DNA from: Mumia quercus
GTDB lineage: Bacteria > Actinomycetota > Actinomycetes > Propionibacteriales > Nocardioidaceae
NCBI RefSeq assembly: GCF_025506335.1
Contig: NZ_JANZYO010000008.1
Coordinates: 139,664-203,663 of the forward strand
Reading direction: 5' to 3'
Length of the DNA stretch: 64,000 nt
The notes below the pieces were generated by a model. The model was not told where the DNA came from. It saw only the letters and a program-made list of their open reading frames with translations, and ran no database searches. This document shows positions 8,487 through 18,138 of the stretch, one piece after another; position 1 is the stretch's first letter; each line of letters opens with the position of its first letter. A program made the translations under genes and the position numbers.

Positions 8487-11140
8487 GGGTCCAGCCAAGT
8501 TCCGCCGGCGAGGCGTTCGCGCTCGGCGGCGACGACCTCGCGGGCGAGCTCGGTCTCGGAGATGTCGAACGCCTCGGGCGCACTGCCCGCGGTGTCGCTG
8601 ACGCGGGCGAACTCGTCGAACAGCCGCCGCTTCTCGGCGAGGATCTCGGTGATCCGACGGTCGACGCCGTCCTCGGAGAGGAGCCGGTGCACCTGGACCG
8701 AGCGCACCTGCCCCATCCGGTGCGCACGCGCGACCGCCTGGGCTTCGGTCGTCGGCTTGAGCTGCGGCTCGCAGAGGACGACGACCGACGCGGCCTGGAT
8801 GTTGAGGCCGACGCCGCCCGCGACGACCTGGGCGACGAGGACCGCGCCGTCGCCTGCCGCGGCAAACTTGTCGACGATGTCCTGCCGGGCGGCGGCAGGC
8901 ACCGACCCGGTGAGCGGCCCGAACACGGGCCCGGGCAGCTCACGCGCCACACGGTCGAGCACCTGCCGGAAGTGCGAGAACACGATCACGCGGCGCCCGT
9001 TCGCCTCGGCCTCCTCGACGACCTCGACGAGGCGCTCCATCTTCTGGCTGTGGTGGCCGAGCATCGCCGCCTGCCGCATCGCCATGAAGTTGCCCTCCCC
9101 CACCGCGTCGCGGTACGCCTGCTCGTCGTCGTACGTCATCGGCAGCCACTCGTCGACCTCGACGAGGTCGGGGAGCTCGGTGAGCACGTCCTCCTGGTTG
9201 CGCCGCAGGTACGCCGGCGCGACCTGCCGTCGGAACCGGTGCGGCGTGAGGTCGTCGGCGGAGACGACGAGATCGGGCCGGACGTACCCGACGAGGTTGC
9301 GGAACTCCTCGACGCGGTTCTCCAACGGCGTGCCGGTGAGCAGCACGGCACGCTCGGCGCGGGTGAGGACCGCGGCGGTGCGCCGGGACCGCTGCGCCTC
9401 CGGGTTCTTGATGTAGTGCGCCTCGTCGACCACGACGCAGGCCAGGACCTCGACCTCCGCCACGTACGGGGCGAGGCGGGCGAGCGTCTCATACGTCGTG
9501 ACCGCAACACCGCCGTCGCGCACCCAGAGCCGCGCCGCCTCCTCGCGCTCGGCTCCGTGGACGCGGTAGGCCTGCAGCGTCGACTTGCTCACGACCTCGC
9601 GGGTCCAGTTGGTCACGACCGCCGCGGGGCAGACCACGAGGAAGTGCGTCTCTCCGGTCGCGCGGAGGTGGGCGAGCACGGCCAACGCCTCGACCGTCTT
9701 GCCGAGCCCCATCTCGTCCCCGATGATCACCTTGCGCTGGACGAGGGCAAACCGCGCGGCGAAGCTCTGGTAGCCGCGCAGCGACGCACGCAGGTCGTCG
9801 CCCCGCAGCTCGAGGTCGCGGACGGCCTCGACGATCTCGTCGGGGAGGTCGCCGTGGGTCTTGGTGTCGTCCTCGACGAGGAAGCCGAGCTCGGCGAGGA
9901 GGGCGAAGTAGTCGGCCGGTCGCTCGAGGAAGTCGGCCCACGGGTCGCTCGCCACCGACGGCTGGGCCGCACGGCGGTGAGCGGACGCGATGAGCGCCGC
10001 CCGGCGTACGACCTGCTCGACGCCGGCGACGAGGTCGTCCGCGTGCCGATCGCCGGTCTCGACGACCAGCACGTGCGTCGCGTCCGTGCCCAGCACCCGC
10101 CCGAGCGGGGCGAGGTCCTCGGCGCGGACGACGTCCGTGGCCGTTCCGCGCGCGGAACGTGCGGCGTCCCAGGCGGCGAGCCGCTCCAGGAGGTGCGTCG
10201 TGTCGCGGTCGCGCGCGACCACGTCGATGCGCACCGGCGTCTCGTCGTACGTGATCTGCCACAGCGTGCGCGCGGCTCCGAGCATGCGGGCGGCGGTTGT
10301 CGGACCGACGCCCGGCAGCGTCTCGAGCATCCGGCCCGCCGCGAGGACCTGCTGAACCGTCCGGATCTGGGCGTCGCGCAACGGCCCGAGGCGCAGCCGG
10401 TCACGGGTCGCCTCCTTGAGCGCCTCGACGGACATGTCGGTGACGACCCGCTCGACGTACGCCCGCCGTACGGCCTCGCCGGCCTCGCGGGCGGCATCGC
10501 GGTACGCGGCCTCGGAGTGGACGGCTCGCCTGATCGTGCTGACGGCGCTCGCCAGACCGTGCACGGCGTCTCCGGGGAGCACGACGGGCGACCGGCCGAG
10601 CTCCGCGAGCTCCTCCTCGAGGCCGAACTCCGGGAGGACGAGGTCGCGCGCCTTCAGTCGCGCCGGGTCGTACGCGCCCCGGGGACGGGCGAGGTGCTCC
10701 AGCCGCTCGGTGACACCGGTGCCGTTTGCCCACGCGTGAACGTCGCGGAGCCGTTGTGCAGCGGCCTCCGCCTCGGCCCGTCGCTCGCTGCCCGCGAAGA
10801 ACCGTCGCGCCGACACAAGGCTCGTGGCCGCCGCCGCGTCGGGCAATGCCTCACGCACCCTTGCGAGGACCGCGTCGTCGGCCGGCGTGAGCGCGGGAAG
10901 GTTCGCGCGGCGGGTCAGCAGGGCGAGGAGCTGCGCGTCCTCACGGGTCAGCGGCACCGCGCGCCACGCGGCCGCGCCGTCGTACGAGACGGCGACCGCG
11001 CGCTCGCGCAGGACACCGGCGTACGACCGGATCTCGGCGTCAGCCGACTCGCGCTGAGCGGTGACCTCGAGCGCGGCGGCGCCCCACCGCTCGACGTCGC
11101 TGACGATGGCGCGCAGCTGCTTGCGTTCGTCTCGCTTCAT
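8480..11140 (-). CDS. SNF2-family DEAD/DEAH-box helicase with HhH-like segment
   Basis: An 886-residue protein. The first 400 residues are helical and include a helix-hairpin-helix-like stretch (ETLPGVGPTTAARMLGAA). The SNF2 motor follows: Walker A EMGLGKT near residue 474, Walker B VVDEAHYIKN near 570, LTGTPLENRVEEF, and a C-terminal helicase lobe with VLVAQVVAGGVGLN and QAVARAHRMGQ. Such motors translocate on duplex DNA in repair or defence. It is divergent from another large helicase across 134 bp. The C-terminus LDPE and its stop come from the inserted palindrome, so the native end may have differed by a few residues. Confidence 0.9.
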   Translation of the reverse strand: MKRDERKQLRAIVSDVERWGAAALEVTAQRESADAEIRSYAGVLRERAVAVSYDGAAAWRAVPLTREDAQLLALLTRRANLPALTPADDAVLARVREALPDAAAATSLVSARRFFAGSERRAEAEAAAQRLRDVHAWANGTGVTERLEHLARPRGAYDPARLKARDLVLPEFGLEEELAELGRSPVVLPGDAVHGLASAVSTIRRAVHSEAAYRDAAREAGEAVRRAYVERVVTDMSVEALKEATRDRLRLGPLRDAQIRTVQQVLAAGRMLETLPGVGPTTAARMLGAARTLWQITYDETPVRIDVVARDRDTTHLLERLAAWDAARSARGTATDVVRAEDLAPLGRVLGTDATHVLVVETGDRHADDLVAGVEQVVRRAALIASAHRRAAQPSVASDPWADFLERPADYFALLAELGFLVEDDTKTHGDLPDEIVEAVRDLELRGDDLRASLRGYQSFAARFALVQRKVIIGDEMGLGKTVEALAVLAHLRATGETHFLVVCPAAVVTNWTREVVSKSTLQAYRVHGAEREEAARLWVRDGGVAVTTYETLARLAPYVAEVEVLACVVVDEAHYIKNPEAQRSRRTAAVLTRAERAVLLTGTPLENRVEEFRNLVGYVRPDLVVSADDLTPHRFRRQVAPAYLRRNQEDVLTELPDLVEVDEWLPMTYDDEQAYRDAVGEGNFMAMRQAAMLGHHSQKMERLVEVVEEAEANGRRVIVFSHFRQVLDRVARELPGPVFGPLTGSVPAAARQDIVDKFAAAGDGAVLVAQVVAGGVGLNIQAASVVVLCEPQLKPTTEAQAVARAHRMGQVRSVQVHRLLSEDGVDRRITEILAEKRRLFDEFARVSDTAGSAPEAFDISETELAREVVAAERERLAGGTWLDPE

Positions 11141-11274
11141 GGCCTCTCACGGGCTCGGGGTCGGCGGTTTCCCGACGCAAGGCTAGTGGCGAACGCGGAC
11201 GGTCCGACGCCCCCGATCCTGTCAGAAGGCGTCGCTAGAGTCGGGCCGCTATCCATCTCGGGAGGACTCCGCAC

Positions 11275-14200
11275 GTGACCCTAGAAGAGGTCACCGCCGG
11301 CGCGCGCGTCGCCGGTCTGGTGCCGGGTGAGGCTGTGCTCGTCCTCGCGGCTCAGTGGCACGGACGCGACGCTCTCGAGGTCACCTACAAGGACGCCTCG
11401 GGCGGCCTGGCGCAGCGGGTGCTCTTCCGCGCCGACGAGGCCGCGCTCGGCTCCGCCGACGCCGGAGGGCGCCCGTTCGACGCCCCCGCGTCCGACTTCA
11501 CGGTGGTCGCCGAGGCGCAGCGGATCATGCTGGCCGGGCTCTTCGACCCGATGCTCGCGGTCGCGACGAGCGAGGTGCAGCCGCTCCCCCACCAGATCCG
11601 CGCGGTGTACGGGGAGATGCTCCCGCGCACCCCGCTGCGCTTCCTGCTGGCCGACGACCCGGGTGCAGGCAAGACGGTCATGGCCGGGCTCTACATCAAG
11701 GAGCTGCTGCTGCGCGACGACGTCCGGCGCTGCCTGGTCGTGGCCCCGGGCGGTCTCGTCGAGCAGTGGCAGGACGAGCTCTTCGTGAAGTTCGGTCTGC
11801 GCTTCGACCTGCTCACTCCCGACGCGGTCGCGGCCGTCGGCGCGGGCAACGTGTTCGCGCGGCACCCGCTGCTGATCGCACGCATGGACCACCTGACGCG
11901 CAACGAGGTGCTGCAGGCGCAGCTCGCGGACGCGGAGTGGGACCTGGTCGTCGTCGACGAGGCCCACCGCATGGCGGCCCACTTCTTCGGCGGCAAAGTC
12001 CGCAAGACCAAGCGGTTCCTCCTCGGTGAGCGCCTCGCGAGCGCGACGCGTCACCTCCTCCTGATGACGGCGACGCCGCACTCGGGCAAGGAGGAGGACT
12101 TCCAGCTCTTCCTCTCGCTCCTGGACCGCGACCGTTTCGAGGGCAGGTTCCAGCGCGACGTCCACTCCTCCGACACCACCGGGGTGATGCGCCGGATGGT
12201 CAAGGAGGACCTCCTCACCTTCGACGGCCGGCGTCTCTTCCCCGAGCGCATCGCGCGCACGGTCCCGTACGCCCTCACCGCGCACGAGCTCACCCTGTAC
12301 GAGGCGGTCACGGCGTACGTGCGTGACGGCATGAACCGCGCCGACCGGCTCGACGGCAAGCGCCGCAGCACGGTCGGCTTCGCCCTGACGGTCCTGCAGC
12401 GACGGCTCGCGTCGAGCCCGGAGGCGATCTACGGCTCCCTCGTACGCCGCATCGCGCGCCTTGAGCTGCGCAAGGAGGAGCTGCTCGCGGGCGTCGACGC
12501 GTGGGAGGCCGACCTCGCGGACCCGCCGGACCTCAGCGACGACGAGGAGTACGCGGCGGCCGAGCGGGAGCAGCTCGAGGACGAGCTGGTCGATGCCGCG
12601 ACGGCGTCGCGCACGGTGCGCGAGCTCGACGCCGAGCTGGCCGAGCTCAACGCGCTCACCCGAGCCGCGCGGCAGGTGCGTGACGCGGGCACCGACCGCA
12701 AGTGGAGCGAGCTGCGCACGATCCTCGAGGCGGAGGCGCTCACCTCCGGCCCCGGCGGGCGCCCGCGCAAGCTCATCATCTTCTCCGAGCACCGCGACAC
12801 GCTCGACTACCTGAGCCGTCGCATCACCGCGCTCCTCGCCAGACCCGACGCGGTGCTCGCGATCCACGGCGGCGTGCCCCGCGCCGAGCGCTCCCGCCTC
12901 ACCGAGGAGTTCACCACCAACCCGCACGCCCAGATCCTGCTCGCGACCGACGCGGCCGGCGAGGGGCTGAACCTCCACGCCGCGCACCTGATGGTCAACT
13001 ACGACCTCCCGTGGAACCCGAACCGCCTCGAGCAGCGTTTCGGGCGCATCCACCGCATCGGCCAGACCGAGGTCTGCCACCTCTGGAACCTCGTCGCCAG
13101 CAACACCCGGGAGGGCCAGGTCTACCAGCGGCTGCTCGAGAAGATCGACGAGCAGCGGGCCGCGTACGGCGGCAAGGTGTACGACATCCTCGGCGGAGCG
13201 TTCGACGAGACACCGCTGCGCGACCTGCTGATGGAGGCGGTGCGCTACGGCGAGGACCCCGACGTCCGCGCGAGCATGGACGAGGTCATCGACCACCGTG
13301 TCGCGGACGGGATCCGGGAGCTGCTGGCCGAGCACGCGCTCGCCCACGACTCCCTCTCCGAGGCCGACCTCGCGGCGATGCGAAGGGAGATGGACGAGGC
13401 ACGTGCGCGTCGGCTCCAGCCGCACTACCTCGCGCTGGCGTTCAGGGCCGCGTTCGCCCGGCTCGGTGGCCGCATGGCGCGTCGAGAGACGGGGCGCTAC
13501 GAGGTCACGTACGTTCCCGCGCAGGTCCGCAGCACCCGGCGCGGGCCTGTCTCCTCGCGGTACCACAGGGTCACGTTCGACCTCGCGCGTGTGGACCCGG
13601 AGGGCCTCGCCCGTGCCGAGCTGCTCGCGCCCGGACATCCGCTCCACGACGCCGTGATGGACGAGACGATCGCGCTGCTCGGTGGCTGCCTGGAGCGCGG
13701 GACGGTGCTCGTCTCTCCGACCCTCGACCGCCCGCGCCTGCTGGTGGGCGTGGTCGAGGAGGTCGTCGACGCGACGGGCGGCTCGGTGGCGCGACGCTTC
13801 GGCTACGCGTACGTCGACGAGGACGGCGAGGTGACTCCGGCAGGACCCGCGCCGTACCTCGACTGCGCCGCCGCGCCTCCCTCGGTCGACCTGTCGGCCG
13901 CTCGCGCCTGGACGTGGCTCGCGCAGGCGGAGGACCAGGCGACGAGCTGGGTGATCACGCGGCAGCTCCCCGCGTACCTCGCGGAGGTCCAGTCCGCGCG
14001 CTCGCGCGACCTCGAGCGCGCACGCACGCTGGTCACCAGCCGGCTGCGCAGTGAGCGGTCGCGCCTCCTCACCGAGGCGGCGCACGCACGAGGGTCGGAG
14101 GCCGCGGAGAGCCTGCGCCGCAAGGCCCACGAGCTGGAGGTACGGCTCGAGCGCCGGCTCGCGATGCTCGACAAGCAGTCGACGATGTCGACCAAGCCGC

Positions 14201-14673
14201 CGCGGCTCGTCACCGCCGCCCTGGTCCTCCCCCTCGCCGACCTCGACGACGCGTTCCCCGGCGACGCACCGATGCACGCCGTCGCCACGAAGGAGGTCGA
14301 GCGCCGAGGGGTCGACCTCGTGCTCGCCACCGAGCGCCGTCTGGGCCGTACGCCGGAGGAGCAGGCGTTCAACAACCCCGGCTACGACGTGCTGAGCACC
14401 GAGCCCGACGGCCGCACCCTCCGCATCGAGGTCAAGGCCCGGATCGCCGGCGCCGAGGACTTCTTCGTGACGCACAACGAGGTCGTGACCGGCAAGAACG
14501 CCGCGCCCGCCTACCGGCTCGCCATGGTCAGGGTCGATCCGCGCGGACCCGAGCACGACGACGTCCGCTATCTCGACGACCCGTTCGCGGGCGTCGACCT
14601 CGGCGGCTTCGAGACGACCGGTCACCGGGCGAGCTGGGACCGGATGTGGACGAAGGGCCGCGAACCCCACTGA
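11275..14673 (+). CDS. SNF2-type helicase with C-terminal DUF3883 (NOV) domain
   Basis: A 1132-residue protein starting at GTG behind GGAGG. Motor motifs are Walker A DDPGAGKT (about residue 127), VVVDEAHRMAAHF (about 226), LLMTATPHSGKEEDF, and C-terminal lobe motifs LLATDAAGEGLN and QRFGRIHRIGQ. Long coiled segments occupy residues 380-470 and 880-980. The last 110 residues match DUF3883, with the nuclease-like core IEVKARI. Helicase-DUF3883 proteins occur alone and in phage-defence loci (DrmD of DISARM is related in motor type), but no methylase or PLD gene is present here. A role in defence or repair is inferred. Confidence 0.9.
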   Translation: MTLEEVTAGARVAGLVPGEAVLVLAAQWHGRDALEVTYKDASGGLAQRVLFRADEAALGSADAGGRPFDAPASDFTVVAEAQRIMLAGLFDPMLAVATSEVQPLPHQIRAVYGEMLPRTPLRFLLADDPGAGKTVMAGLYIKELLLRDDVRRCLVVAPGGLVEQWQDELFVKFGLRFDLLTPDAVAAVGAGNVFARHPLLIARMDHLTRNEVLQAQLADAEWDLVVVDEAHRMAAHFFGGKVRKTKRFLLGERLASATRHLLLMTATPHSGKEEDFQLFLSLLDRDRFEGRFQRDVHSSDTTGVMRRMVKEDLLTFDGRRLFPERIARTVPYALTAHELTLYEAVTAYVRDGMNRADRLDGKRRSTVGFALTVLQRRLASSPEAIYGSLVRRIARLELRKEELLAGVDAWEADLADPPDLSDDEEYAAAEREQLEDELVDAATASRTVRELDAELAELNALTRAARQVRDAGTDRKWSELRTILEAEALTSGPGGRPRKLIIFSEHRDTLDYLSRRITALLARPDAVLAIHGGVPRAERSRLTEEFTTNPHAQILLATDAAGEGLNLHAAHLMVNYDLPWNPNRLEQRFGRIHRIGQTEVCHLWNLVASNTREGQVYQRLLEKIDEQRAAYGGKVYDILGGAFDETPLRDLLMEAVRYGEDPDVRASMDEVIDHRVADGIRELLAEHALAHDSLSEADLAAMRREMDEARARRLQPHYLALAFRAAFARLGGRMARRETGRYEVTYVPAQVRSTRRGPVSSRYHRVTFDLARVDPEGLARAELLAPGHPLHDAVMDETIALLGGCLERGTVLVSPTLDRPRLLVGVVEEVVDATGGSVARRFGYAYVDEDGEVTPAGPAPYLDCAAAPPSVDLSAARAWTWLAQAEDQATSWVITRQLPAYLAEVQSARSRDLERARTLVTSRLRSERSRLLTEAAHARGSEAAESLRRKAHELEVRLERRLAMLDKQSTMSTKPPRLVTAALVLPLADLDDAFPGDAPMHAVATKEVERRGVDLVLATERRLGRTPEEQAFNNPGYDVLSTEPDGRTLRIEVKARIAGAEDFFVTHNEVVTGKNAAPAYRLAMVRVDPRGPEHDDVRYLDDPFAGVDLGGFETTGHRASWDRMWTKGREPH

Positions 14674-14707
14674 CCGACGCTTGATCCGACAATGTGCGAC
14701 TTGCACG

Positions 14708-14726
14708 TAGTGTGTGACACACACTA
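14708..14726. promoter_or_regulatory. PadR operator within a probably leaderless promoter
   Basis: The arms TAGTGTGTG and CACACACTA flank one base. A TTGCAC (-35) overlaps the left side and TATCGT (-10) ends about 8 bases before the padR-type ATG, with no ribosome site, so transcription may begin at the start codon. Autorepression by PadR is typical of the family. Confidence 0.65.
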
Positions 14727-14737
14727 TCGTGTCGGTC

Positions 14738-15076
14738 ATGGACGACGACCTGATCCGACAGCACCTGCAGGAGCTGCGCCGCGGCACTGTCGTGCTCGCC
14801 TGCCTGCTCTCGCTGCGGCAGCCCGGGTACGGCTACGGCCTGCTCGAGTCGCTCGACACGGCCGGCATCGCGGTCGACGCAAACACGCTCTATCCCCTGC
14901 TGCGACGCCTCGAGAAGCAGGGCCTGCTCACCAGCGAGTGGAACACCGACGAGGCCCGGCCGCGCAAGTTCTACCGCACCAGCGCCGAGGGCGAGCGTCT
15001 CGCCGAGGCGCTCGTCACCGAATGGCATGACATCGACACCGCGCTCGCGCGATTCACCCACGGAGGAACCCGATGA
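14738..15076 (+). CDS. PadR family transcriptional regulator
   Basis: A 112-residue winged-helix regulator (MDDDLIRQHLQELRRGTVVL). The core GYGYGLLESLDTAGIAVDAN and NTLYPLLRRLEKQGLL is the PadR recognition region. I prefer the ATG at MDDD; a GTG eight codons earlier lies inside the operator. The stop overlaps the next start by 4 bp, so PadR and the membrane protein that follows are translationally coupled, the usual PadR/HAAS arrangement in which the repressor controls its membrane partner. Confidence 0.92.
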   Translation: MDDDLIRQHLQELRRGTVVLACLLSLRQPGYGYGLLESLDTAGIAVDANTLYPLLRRLEKQGLLTSEWNTDEARPRKFYRTSAEGERLAEALVTEWHDIDTALARFTHGGTR

Positions 15077-16005
15077 CCACCGCCCTCACCGACCGTTACG
15101 TCCACGCGGCCACCCGCTGGCTGCCGGGGACCACGCGGCGCGACGTCGAGGCCGAGCTGCGCGAGCGGATCGCCGACACCGTCGCCGCCCGCGGGGACTC
15201 CCCCGCCGCCGAGCGCGAGGTTCTCGAGGAGATGGGCGACCCGCTCCTCGTCGCCGTGGACTACACCGGTCGCGAGCCGCGACTGATCGGCCCGCGCTAC
15301 TTCCTCCCGTGGCTGCGGCTCCTCGTCCTCGTGGTCACGATCGTCCTGCCCATCGTCGGCGCCGTGCACATCATCAGCGGCGTCGCGTCCGAGGACGCCA
15401 TCGTCTCGACGTTGATCGGCGCGGTCGGCGTCATGATCAACGCCGCGATCCAGATCGCGTTCTGGGTCACTGCGGTGTTCGCCGTCCTCGACTGGTCGGG
15501 AGCCGGCGAGGGCGAGACGACCGAGCGATGGACCGTCGACAAGCTCCCCGCCACGGCCAAGCCCGGGCGGCCGTACGGGGAGACGATCGCGAGCCTGGTC
15601 TTCCTGGCCGTGATGGCGGTCCTCCTGATCGGGCAGCAGACGAGCTCACCGATCCGCTTCGACGGCGAGAGCATCCCGGCACTCGATCCCGGCCTGTGGG
15701 CGTGGTGGATCCCGATCGTGCTCGTCCTGATCGCGCTCGAGGTCGTGTTCACCCTCTGGGTGCACGTCAAGGGATGGACCTGGCTGGCGGCCGCCGTCAA
15801 CGCGGCGCTCGGGGCGGCCTTCGTGGCGGCGACGCTGCCGGCGCTGAGGAGCGGTGACTTCCTCAACCCTGAGCTGGTCGAGCGCCTCGGATGGAGTGCC
15901 TCGACGTTGGACAACGTGCTCCAGGGGATCATCGTCGGCGTGCTCCTCGTCACCGCGTGGGACATCGTCGACGGCTTCCTCAAGGCCCGACGCGCCCGCG
16001 CCTGA
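15073..16005 (+). CDS. HAAS-domain-like membrane protein, partner of PadR
   Basis: A 310-residue protein. Residues 1-65 form a HAAS-type helical prefix (TRRDVEAELRERIADTVAAR, then EREVLEEMGDP), followed by about six transmembrane segments. Proteins of this layout are signalling or permease-prefix partners of PadR repressors; the molecular activity is unknown. It is coupled to padR by a 4-bp overlap and followed after 20 bp by a lipoprotein gene, with which it may be co-transcribed. Confidence 0.78.
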   Translation: MTTALTDRYVHAATRWLPGTTRRDVEAELRERIADTVAARGDSPAAEREVLEEMGDPLLVAVDYTGREPRLIGPRYFLPWLRLLVLVVTIVLPIVGAVHIISGVASEDAIVSTLIGAVGVMINAAIQIAFWVTAVFAVLDWSGAGEGETTERWTVDKLPATAKPGRPYGETIASLVFLAVMAVLLIGQQTSSPIRFDGESIPALDPGLWAWWIPIVLVLIALEVVFTLWVHVKGWTWLAAAVNAALGAAFVAATLPALRSGDFLNPELVERLGWSASTLDNVLQGIIVGVLLVTAWDIVDGFLKARRARA

Positions 16006-16025
16006 GGCTCGGCTAGGGTCACCGC

Positions 16026-16703
16026 GTGACGAACTGGCGACGCAGCGGCCTCGTCCGCGCCCTCCCCCTCGCGCTCCTCCCCGCCCTGCTCGCCGGATGC
16101 GGTGACGACGCCTCCGGATCGGCGTCCACCCTCTCGGGGACGCAGCTGGGGTCGGTGCTGCTCACGGTCGACGACCTCGCCCCGGGCTTCGAGCCGGTGT
16201 CGGGCTCCGGCGCCTCGGGTGCCGAGAGCGGTACGCGTGTCAGCCTCAACGACATCGAGTGCCTCGCCGGTCTCGACGTCTCCGGCGCGGACGGGGCGGC
16301 GACGGCGAGCGTGGCCTTCACCCGGTTCAACCTGCTCACGATCACCAGCTCGGCGACGTCGTTCCCCGACGACGACGTCGCCGACGTGTTCGACGAGACG
16401 AGCGAGGCGGTCAGCTCGTGCTCCGACTTCGAGGCGACCGCCGAGAACGGCAGCGGCATCCGCGGACGGCTCGACGCCGACAGCACGCCCGCCTCGGACG
16501 ACGTCGACGCGCAGGTCAACGTCCGCCTCACCGGGACGCAGCAACCCAGCGGTGCACCGGTCGAGATCACGTTCGGATGGGCAAGGATCGGCAACGACGT
16601 CGTCTTCGTCAGCTCCGAAGGCGTCGGCGGCCCGTCGGAGGAGTCGTTCCAGGAGCTGATGCGCACGACCACCGACCGCCTCGCCGAGGTTCGCACGAGC
16701 TGA
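16026..16703 (+). CDS. Secreted lipoprotein of unknown function
   Basis: A 225-residue protein from a GTG start with a lipoprotein signal: basic MTNWRRSG, a Leu/Ala-rich core, and the lipobox LLAGC with Cys25. The mature part is acidic and Ser/Asp-rich, with two further Cys (SLNDIECLAGL and SSCSDFEAT) that could form a disulfide. The general form resembles sensor-like actinobacterial lipoproteins, but I do not recognise a named domain. It lies 20 bp after the membrane protein gene on the same strand and converges with the GNAT gene. Confidence 0.72.
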   Translation: MTNWRRSGLVRALPLALLPALLAGCGDDASGSASTLSGTQLGSVLLTVDDLAPGFEPVSGSGASGAESGTRVSLNDIECLAGLDVSGADGAATASVAFTRFNLLTITSSATSFPDDDVADVFDETSEAVSSCSDFEATAENGSGIRGRLDADSTPASDDVDAQVNVRLTGTQQPSGAPVEITFGWARIGNDVVFVSSEGVGGPSEESFQELMRTTTDRLAEVRTS

Positions 16704-16715
16704 GCGGCGCCGCTC

Positions 16716-17294
16716 TCAGCCCCGCAGGTCGCGCCGGACGAGCACGCGCGGGAACCCGTTGAGCACCGAGTCGGTGTCCACGACCTTCTCGAAACCGGCA
16801 CGCTCGAACCACGCCAGCGTGCCCACGTACGCCATCGTGAGGTCGACCTTCGCGCCACGGTTGTCGACCGGGTAGGCCTCGACCACCGGTGCGCCGTTCG
16901 CGCGGGCGAAGTCGACCGCGCCCTCGATCAGCGGCTGCACGATGCCCTGACCGCGGTGCCCCGGTCGTACGCGCAGGCACCACAGCGACCACACGTCGAG
17001 GTCGTCGACGTGAGGGATCTTGCGGTTCCGGGCGAAGCTCGTGTCGGCACGAGGATGCACGGCCGCCCATCCGACGACCTCGTCCCCGTCGTACGCCAGC
17101 ACGCCCGGCGGCGGATCCTCTCGTACGAGCGCGCGCACCCGCTCGCCGCGCGCGGGTCCGACGAGGTCGCGGTTCTCCTTGGAGGTTGTCAGGCGATAGC
17201 TGAGGCACCAGCACACGTTCGCGTCCGGGCGCTTGGGCCCGACCATCGTCGCGACGTCCTCGTACGACGTCGCCGGCCGTACGTCGATGCTCAC
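16716..17294 (-). CDS. GNAT family N-acetyltransferase
   Basis: A 192-residue acetyltransferase. The acetyl-CoA-binding core is LRVRPGHRGQGIVQPLIEGA (R-x-x-G-x-G/A type), preceded by a beta strand (DVWSLWCLRV) and followed by WFERAGFEKV. The GTG start overlaps the stop of the upstream polyphosphate kinase by 4 bp (GTGA), so the two are translationally coupled. The acceptor is unknown; several relatives modify small metabolites or proteins. Confidence 0.85.
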   Translation of the reverse strand: MSIDVRPATSYEDVATMVGPKRPDANVCWCLSYRLTTSKENRDLVGPARGERVRALVREDPPPGVLAYDGDEVVGWAAVHPRADTSFARNRKIPHVDDLDVWSLWCLRVRPGHRGQGIVQPLIEGAVDFARANGAPVVEAYPVDNRGAKVDLTMAYVGTLAWFERAGFEKVVDTDSVLNGFPRVLVRRDLRG

Positions 17295-18103
17295 GACAGG
17301 CTGGCCGCGTGGTCGGGGACGTACGTCGCGCGCTCGCGCGGCGGGCGCTCGTACGACCCGCTCGCCGGTGGGCGGTCGGGGATCTCGATGTGCGGCGGCT
17401 CGATGTCGGTGTACGGGACGGTCGACAGGAAGTGGGCGATCATGTTGAGTCGCGCCCGCTTCTTGCTGTCCGACTCGACGACGAACCACGGGCTCGCGGC
17501 GGTGTCGGTGAACGCCATCATCGTGTCCTTCGCCCGCGAGTAGTCTTCCCAGCGGTTTACCGACTCGATGTCGGTGGGGCTGAGCTTCCATCGGCGGATC
17601 GGGTCGTCGGCGCGGGAGCGGAAGCGCTTGAGCTGCTCGGCGTCGGAGACCGAGAACCAGTACTTGCGGAGCAGGATCCCGTCCTCGATCAGCATCTGCT
17701 CGAACACCGGCGCCTGGCGCATGAACCGCTCGTACTCCTCGGGCGTGCAGTAGCCCATCACGCGCTCGACGCCGGCGCGGTTGTACCAAGAGCGGTCGAA
17801 GAGCACGATCTCTCCCGCGGCCGGCAGGTGCGGGACGTAGCGCTGGAAGTACCACTGCGTCTTCTCGCGCTCGGTCGGTGCCGGCAGTGCGGCGATCCGC
17901 GCGATGCGGGGGTTGAGGTTCTCGGCGACGCGCTTGATCGTCCCGCCCTTGCCCGCGGCGTCGCGACCTTCGAACAGCACCACGATCCGGGCGCCGGAGT
18001 GGCGCACCCACTCCTGCAGCTTGACCAGCTCGACCTGCAGGCGCTCGAGCTCGTCCTGGTACGCCTTCTTGCTCAGCTTCGGCTGCTCCTCTGCGTCGCC
18101 CAT
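17291..18103 (-). CDS. ppk2: Polyphosphate kinase 2
   Basis: A 270-residue class I PPK2, which transfers phosphate between polyphosphate and nucleotides. It carries Walker A FEGRDAAGKGGTIKR (about residues 44-58), the lid motif and Walker B LFDRSWYNRAGVERVMGY, and the family signature RKYWFSVSDAEQ. Length is normal. It is followed by a coupled GNAT gene and is divergent from a secreted carboxypeptidase gene, with a CRP-like site between them. This indicates phosphate or energy storage control. Confidence 0.95.
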   Translation of the reverse strand: MGDAEEQPKLSKKAYQDELERLQVELVKLQEWVRHSGARIVVLFEGRDAAGKGGTIKRVAENLNPRIARIAALPAPTEREKTQWYFQRYVPHLPAAGEIVLFDRSWYNRAGVERVMGYCTPEEYERFMRQAPVFEQMLIEDGILLRKYWFSVSDAEQLKRFRSRADDPIRRWKLSPTDIESVNRWEDYSRAKDTMMAFTDTAASPWFVVESDSKKRARLNMIAHFLSTVPYTDIEPPHIEIPDRPPASGSYERPPRERATYVPDHAASLS

Positions 18104-18138
18104 GACGGGACCTTAACGCCGCGACGGGCCGGACAGCG

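Noticed and set aside
8687..11278. Long plus-strand frame opposite the SNF2 helicase
   Set aside because: Same artefact; all recognisable motifs lie on the minus strand.
8480..14673. Complete DISARM or BREX system
   Set aside because: Only helicases are present; no DNA methylase, DUF1998, PLD or BREX core genes appear in the window.
11281..14787. Very long open frame on the minus strand opposite the DUF3883 helicase
   Set aside because: The plus-strand frame has clear helicase motifs and a ribosome site. The antisense frame is Arg/Val/Leu-rich without domains, a usual artefact of high-GC coding DNA.
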